Source: Lingula anatina
Lineage: Eukaryota > Brachiopoda > Lingulata > Lingulida > Lingulidae
DNA length: 64,000 nt
Assembly: GCF_001039355.2 (NCBI RefSeq)
Contig: NW_019774491.1
Span: forward strand, 140,630 to 204,629
Reading direction: 5' to 3'
Shown here: positions 59,281 to 64,000 of the stretch, in pieces
Layout of the letters: every line of letters begins with the position of its first letter
Numbering within the stretch: the first letter of the stretch is position 1
Notes under the pieces: model-generated
Told to the model about the DNA's origin: nothing
What the model saw: the letters and a program-made list of their open reading frames with translations, nothing else
Database searches by the model: none
Program-made: the position numbers and the translations under genes

Positions 59281-62200
59281 CTGCATGGGAGAGAGAGAGA
59301 TAGAGAGACATGCACATCTAAAGACATAACTACAGCAAGAAAGGCAAAGATGGGGGTCCATTAAGAAAAGCCACTCATACACAGCATAATGCAAATCAAG
59401 AAAAATGATTTCAATTAAACAAAGTATCACAGATAACAAATCACTTTCAATGATTGACTAGCAACTGCTTTGCTTTTATATCTAAAAGTAATTTTGAGGA
59501 ATTAAAAAAAATACTTTGAACATGCATATTTCACTCTGATTGAATCATACTTTCTAAATACCTGGCAGTTTTAGCAATATAAATAATAGAAGTAAGGTCA
59601 GTTCATAGAGTCACCAATAATGTTGCATGCAGATCAATCAAGATAAAAAAGCTATGCAAACTGTCCACAGCGTACATGCAATAGAGGATCCTGGCAAAAA
59701 TAGTCTTTCTAAAAATCCTTTTTAAAGTGCCCACTTCTACTGATCTCAAAACATAAGAAATGTGAAGAGGAAAAAACTGAAAAGGAAAGCCATACAAATG
59801 TTTTGTCATTCAAAATAGAGCAGCTGACATGAAGGGAAATTCGCAAGCCAGAAAATAATGCAAAAATCACAAGAATAAAACAACAATTCTCTGAAAGCAC
59901 TCTAGAATAGGTCAACAGATCACTTGATCACAATGGGCTCCAATTGTTTTCTTGTTGCAAGACATCTGAAATATGTAACAAAAGTAAAATTCTTTAAATA
60001 ACATGTATTATATTATATCCGAAACTTCCAAGCAATGTTTAAAATGTCGATCATGGCAGCCAAAAGGAAAAAAATTCCTGAAATGGAACAATATGAAATA
60101 TGACAACAACAACAACAATAATAATTTAGTTTTTTTAGCTTTTTGGAGATACAATACAAATCTTTACCTCAGAAAATGATCAATAGGCATATCATTGGTG
60201 TTCACAGTGTCACTGGACAAGTTCTTCTCCACAAAAGACTTGGATGACTGGCTCCTTATGCTGACTGCAGTGCCCGGGTTGCCTTGGCGGTCTACACCAG
60301 CTCCCCCTATCTCCCCACCCCAAGCAGCACGCATGCCATGCTGACCCTTCAATGGACTAATAAAAGAAATGAAAAAAAATATAAGATTTTATTTTAAATC
60401 AGCCAAATACGTGAAAAGAAAAATTAATCCTGTATCAAAAATTGCATCTTCATCTTATTATTTTTTACAAGTCAATTTAGATTGTAGTGGCACTAATTTT
60501 TTAAATTCTCAATTTAATTATATGCTATAGCTCACAGATTATAAGTTGCCAGTTTTTTCAACATTGACATGTACAGCAATAACGTTTACTAACATTAATG
60601 CTGCAATACAGATAAGAGGTATGAGAATTGACTCGTGTTACACTTCTTACCTGAACCTGAAATCTTTTGGCAGGCTATGACCCTGTGTGGCATCTCTCAT
60701 GGTTTTCATCAGCTGTTTCTGGAAGTCTTTCCTGGCATTGCCATAGCCATTGAATATGTGATCACAGAACAACAACTGGCCACCCTGATAGATCTGCAAT
60801 TATCAAGTTATAGAATTCATGTAACTGGGCTGTCATGTTCCACAGATGAAATTTAATCATGATGTACTGCACCAATAGTCTGTGTCAAACTATTTTTTAG
60901 CCTACTGGCTCTTTGAGACACAAGGTTCTAAGAATATACAAGCCCAAAACACTTGCAAAATTTGCAAAATACTTCTGGTCTGGCTTCAAATAATACTGGT
61001 GACCGGAGTGGAACCAGTGGTTAATGACACACACTGTATCAATGTAATTCAAATACAATGTGGATCAGCATCATATTGAAAGGATAAGGATATTTGAAAG
61101 TAAAGAAGCCAGCACATATCCAATATGACTCTAAGGAAAGCACAAAGATGTAACTCCCTACCAAGAACATCCCTGGAACCACGTTGTGCCTGGCCAATAG
61201 AAGAGGCTGTGAGTGGTAGGAATCGAATGCTGCAGTTGCCACATCATACTTGAGAATGCGGTATGGATCATTGCGACACTGAAGACAGGGTCGTGTGCGG
61301 TTCCGGTTCCTCTCGCTGTGGATTTGCTCCAGCATAGCATCACATGGACTGGACTGGGGGTACCTAGAGAGACAGGGCAAAGGATGTCTGAGGAAACAGG
61401 GAGAAGGAGACATATATTATGCACATTCCTACATCACATTTTAATGCCATCTCATTGTGTGCCTTTCAAAAATCATCTATCAGACAGTTATTTGAAAGGA
61501 TGAGGTTTTGGAATTAACAGCCTTGAAAACTTTCTTGAAGAAAGGCACACAAATCTTACATGAGCTGAGATTTATATCCATAAATTCTGAAAAGAAAAGA
61601 CACCAAAATTAAGTTTCTATAACCTCTATTCTGAAAGACTTACAGAGATGAGCATATAGAGAGCACAATGAGTTGCCTGACTGGCACTTGGTTCTTGATG
61701 AAGTCCTCAAACTCCAGGTCTGTGATGTAAGGTACCCTGTGTCTATTACACCTGCAGATGGCTCTCTGATCCCCCATCAGCTCAGCATGCAGAGCAACTG
61801 GGCAAGAGTTCATGGGGACTGGCCAGTGTTGAAGAGGGCCAGTACTGGTCACCTTGGTGGATACAGGACGGACAGCCTGATGACTTGAATTTGGCTTCAC
61901 CTTGAATGTGGCAGAAGGACGTGATGACCTGAAATAAATTGAATGAAAAGAACATTAAATACACACACACAACTAGCACATTGGACTTTTTTTATTGTAT
62001 ATGCCACAGCATTTTGCCATCTTTCACGGTCTTTTTAACTTGAAGTGCTGTTAGAGCACCTCCACTCAACAAAAAAGAAACTACAGACTTTTAATTAATT
62101 TGTGCATTATATGTTCAAAGCTTCGTGTACAATCGTCAATGTTTTAAATGGACATCACAGTGAAATATTCTTTTATCCACTTCTGCTGTTTTATATTGTT

Positions 62201-63664
62201 CTATTTTAACATGGCATACTCATTAAAATCTTAACACATCTATAAGAAATGTAGAGTACATACGCGCTGCCCAGAGATCTTGGAAAAGGAGAACTCCTGG
62301 CAATGGACTCCTTGTCTCCTGCCTCGCTGTCATCATCCTGGTCCAGGTCAGCATCACCTTCCTCGAACTTCACCTTGCTAGCCATGGCACCTACAGAGGG
62401 CTGGGTGGAGCGGGAACTGGCGGCACTGCTCAGACGCTCTTTCTGGTGACCTGTGGGGAAACAAATCAAAGAAACATCAGTCTTGTAGATTGAGAGTTTT
62501 TTCCTTTCTTTCTTTATTCCTTTTTTTTTCCTTGGGGGGGGGGGGCATACTTGGCCTCATTCATATACATGGTGGTTTTTTCTGGAGCCATAAGTAAGGT
62601 ATTATCGGCTACAGTTGAGGTTTTTGTTCATTTACCTGCCATAGCTGACTGTGCCCTGTTGTCAATGTCTGCAGAAGGCAGAGGAGTGGTGCACTTTCCA
62701 ACATTAGAAATCTTGTCAACAGCAGACCTGATGTCACGTTTCCTGGAGGCTGGAGTGTTATCCATCTTCTTCACATCTGGTGACAGTATTCCCAGTGATA
62801 CCCGATAGTGCTCTAACCAGTCATCTGCTAGGTTTCTGTGGAACAGAATATATAAAACATCAATGATTGTTATTTTTTATTAGATGTATGTGGACCAAGA
62901 AATGAGTATATTTTAACAGCCTTGAAAGTCTTTTAAGGTATAATGAAAGCAATTAAAACTAATCATAAAAATGTCAATTTCCTTTATTAAACAGTTTAAA
63001 CATAACTTAAAGGGATAACAACTTGCCATATGAGATTCACAATTCAACAATAAATACATTGTAAACAACACAAAGAAATAAAATAAACTCCATTTTACCA
63101 CCAAAATGGCAGTTAGCACAATTACTTTGTAATTTGTGCTTGCCATCAAAGCACGTAGACCTTCACAGATGGCTACCCTCCATGAGATGAAATTATTACA
63201 AAAAGCATACTTAAAAAAAAAAAAAAAAAAAAAAACTAATCAACTAACTTTGAATGTTGGAATGGATTCATTAACCGTTAGTTAGTATGGGATCATGGAA
63301 ACATTGTCATTTACCACAGGAAAACCTAATTTATGGTACCTTTCCCACCAAAATTAAGAGTTATTCCTATAAAACCTCTAATAGCTTCCTTTTAGTATAC
63401 ATAATCATAAACTTAAGCCACTTTGGTAAAAATGAATGTCCACTTCAGTAATAATACACAGTTCTGTACGGACAACAAGAGTTTAGGATATTAACTGGCT
63501 GAATACCAATAGCATGTACATGTACTTAAATGTATACTATCAATCACTTACTTGACTTTTCTATGCAATCTTGCAAGCTGCTGACCAGATACTTCATCAT
63601 ACTCGGCTTTCTCTGGGAATTCCAGGTATTTTCTCAAGTTACTGATTGGAGCAGTGTACTTGCC
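59079..63664 (-). CDS. Conserved protein, C-terminal 506 residues, 8 exons; possibly C3orf20-like
   Basis: Coding joins on the minus strand: 63664-63552, 62835-62636, 62450-62264, 61928-61644, 61363-61162, 60793-60651, 60356-60168, 59280-59079 (TGA). All junctions are GT-AG and the phases sum to 1,521 bases. Numbered from the first visible residue: a charged helical N-part (LADDWLEHYRVSLGI at about 40-54), a low-complexity acidic stretch near 130-150 (EEGDADLDQDDD), then a conserved-looking core. The core holds 'CPVALHAEL' (209-217), CRC (225-227), 'PYITDLEFEDF', CLQC (288-291), 'DPYRILKYDV', 'HNVVPGMFLIYQGG' and 'DHIFNGYG'. The tail from 378 is basic and Ser/Thr-rich. No signal peptide or membrane helix. 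From memory this order resembles the C-terminal part of vertebrate C3orf20 (FAM194-related, function unknown); I could not check it. The 5' end lies right of the window. Confidence 0.8.
60168..60356 (-). CDS. Uncharacterised gene, seventh visible exon
   Basis: Visible residues 377-439. Gly-rich start (AAWGGEIGGAGVDRQGNPG) and then a polar Ser/Asn-rich segment, probably disordered. Acceptor ATTAG, donor GTAAAG, phase 2 in, 2 out. Confidence 0.72.
60651..60793 (-). CDS. Uncharacterised gene, sixth visible exon, end of core domain
   Basis: Visible residues 330-376: 'IYQGGQLLFCDHIFNGYGNA' then a helical, basic RKDFQKQLMKTMRDA stretch and LPKDFRF. Acceptor TTGCAG, donor GTAAGA, phase 0 in, 2 out. 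Confidence 0.8.
61162..61363 (-). CDS. Uncharacterised gene, fifth visible exon, core with CxxC motif
   Basis: Visible residues 262-329. 'RTRPCLQCRNDPYRILKYD' followed by 'LLLARHNVVPGMFL'. The CxxC with the CxC of the previous exon could bind a metal, but that is only a guess. Acceptor CTCTAG, donor GTAGGG, phase 2 in, 0 out. Confidence 0.8.
61644..61928 (-). CDS. Uncharacterised gene, fourth visible exon, core with CxC motif
   Basis: Visible residues 167-261. 'LQHWPVPMNSCPVALHAEL' leads into CRCNRH and 'PYITDLEFEDFI', then the hydrophobic strand RQLIVLSICSS. This and the next two exons look like a folded domain. Acceptor TTTCAG, donor GTAAGT, phase 2 in, 2 out. Confidence 0.8.
62264..62450 (-). 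CDS. Uncharacterised gene, third visible exon, acidic low-complexity
   Basis: Visible residues 105-166. Ser-rich start, then 'KVKFEEGDADLDQDDDSEAG', a strongly acidic linker likely to be disordered, then a basic/Ser segment with SPFPRS. Acceptor CCACAG, donor GTATGT, phase 1 in, 2 out. Confidence 0.75.
62636..62835 (-). CDS. Uncharacterised gene, second visible exon
   Basis: Visible residues 38-104, beginning NLADDWLEHYRVSLGIL and ending NRAQSAMA. The other two frames of the segment contain stops. Acceptor CCACAG, donor GTAAAT, phase 2 in, 1 out. Confidence 0.78.
63213..63235. repeat. Poly(A) tract
   Basis: 23 consecutive A on the plus strand, in an intron of the minus-strand gene. No attached retro-element was recognised. 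Confidence 0.9.
63552..63664 (-). CDS. Uncharacterised gene, first visible exon
   Basis: Visible residues 1-37: opens GKYTAPISNLRKYLEF and ends RLHRKVK. Acceptor TTTCAG, donor GTAAGT, phase 0 in, 2 out. The incoming phase requires a further upstream exon beyond 64000. Confidence 0.75.
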
Positions 63665-64000
63665 CTGAAATCCAGAGAAAAAAGTTAGGAAGAGAAAGGT
63701 AAATCACAAATCCATTCTTAAATGGGTGGGTTTTCAAGTTCTGATAATTTGTATTAAACTAGTTACCACCAACTGGTTCAACAATTTATATAAAATTTTA
63801 TATAATTATAATATACAAAGCTGTCAGCTGTGTGTTCCACTCACAATAAGATGCTTAATAATAATAAAAATTGTCATTTTTATCAGTTTGAACATGCCTT
63901 ACAGGAGACACTCCTCTGAAGCTGACCATAATTCCATCTTAACATGTCTCCACCCCATATAATTAGGCTATAACATGTATCCTTTTGAGAAGTTATGTAT
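63665..64000. other. Intron of the uncharacterised gene (partial)
   Basis: No exon recognised. The zero incoming phase of the exon at 63552-63664 means the upstream coding exon must be to the right of the window or too short to see. Confidence 0.5.

Noticed and set aside
59206-59439. Alternative frame across the last exon of the uncharacterised gene
   Set aside because: It does not match the incoming splice phase from 60168 and runs through the polypyrimidine tract.

Overview
This is a gene-poor, AT-rich stretch of an animal (bilaterian invertebrate) nuclear genome. The evidence is GT-AG introns in multi-exon genes, microsatellites, short inverted-repeat transposons and very large introns. 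No ribosomal or organellar DNA, operon or CRISPR array was seen. The proteins are clearly metazoan. A marine lophotrochozoan such as a mollusc would fit the base composition and repeat style, but the sequence does not settle the phylum.

Layout. (1) Positions 299-54397, minus strand: the 5' part of a CELSR/Flamingo (Starry night) seven-pass cadherin gene, 12 coding exons and 1,863 codons. One giant first exon (50803-54397) encodes the signal peptide, a pro-region and nine cadherin repeats. Eleven small exons then encode the membrane-distal linker, three EGF-like domains, a split laminin-G domain, a fourth EGF and most of a second laminin-G domain. The GAIN/GPS region, seven-helix domain and tail lie left of the window. 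All exon phases join without a frameshift. (2) Positions 8646-9284, plus strand: a complete, uninterrupted METTL27-type SAM-dependent methyltransferase gene, nested antisense in a CELSR intron. (3) Positions 54398-59078: a non-coding interval with the CELSR 5' region and the 3' end of the next gene. (4) Positions 59079-63664, minus strand: the last eight coding exons (506 residues plus stop) of a conserved, poorly characterised protein that may be C3orf20-like.

CELSR intron 1 (26620-50802) contains an assembly problem. A roughly 2.3-kb segment appears three times, separated by single N bases at 36817 and 39477. The second and third copies look identical over 1,880 bp and end exactly at the N. 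The first copy looks like a second haplotype. The true locus is probably single-copy and the intron about 4.5 kb shorter than shown.

Mobile sequence is limited to short non-autonomous elements: a family with 'TTCCCATA...GATCGATC' inverted ends (three copies, one about 15 bp from a CELSR splice donor), a 'CAGGCCCGTAGCCAG' element, a 'CAGGGGCGGAT' element, and a dispersed repeat seen at about 1211 and 36957. I found no convincing new biological system. The best leads are the nested methyltransferase, the furin-like site before the first cadherin repeat, the uncharacterised neighbour with Cys motifs, and the haplotype stacking.
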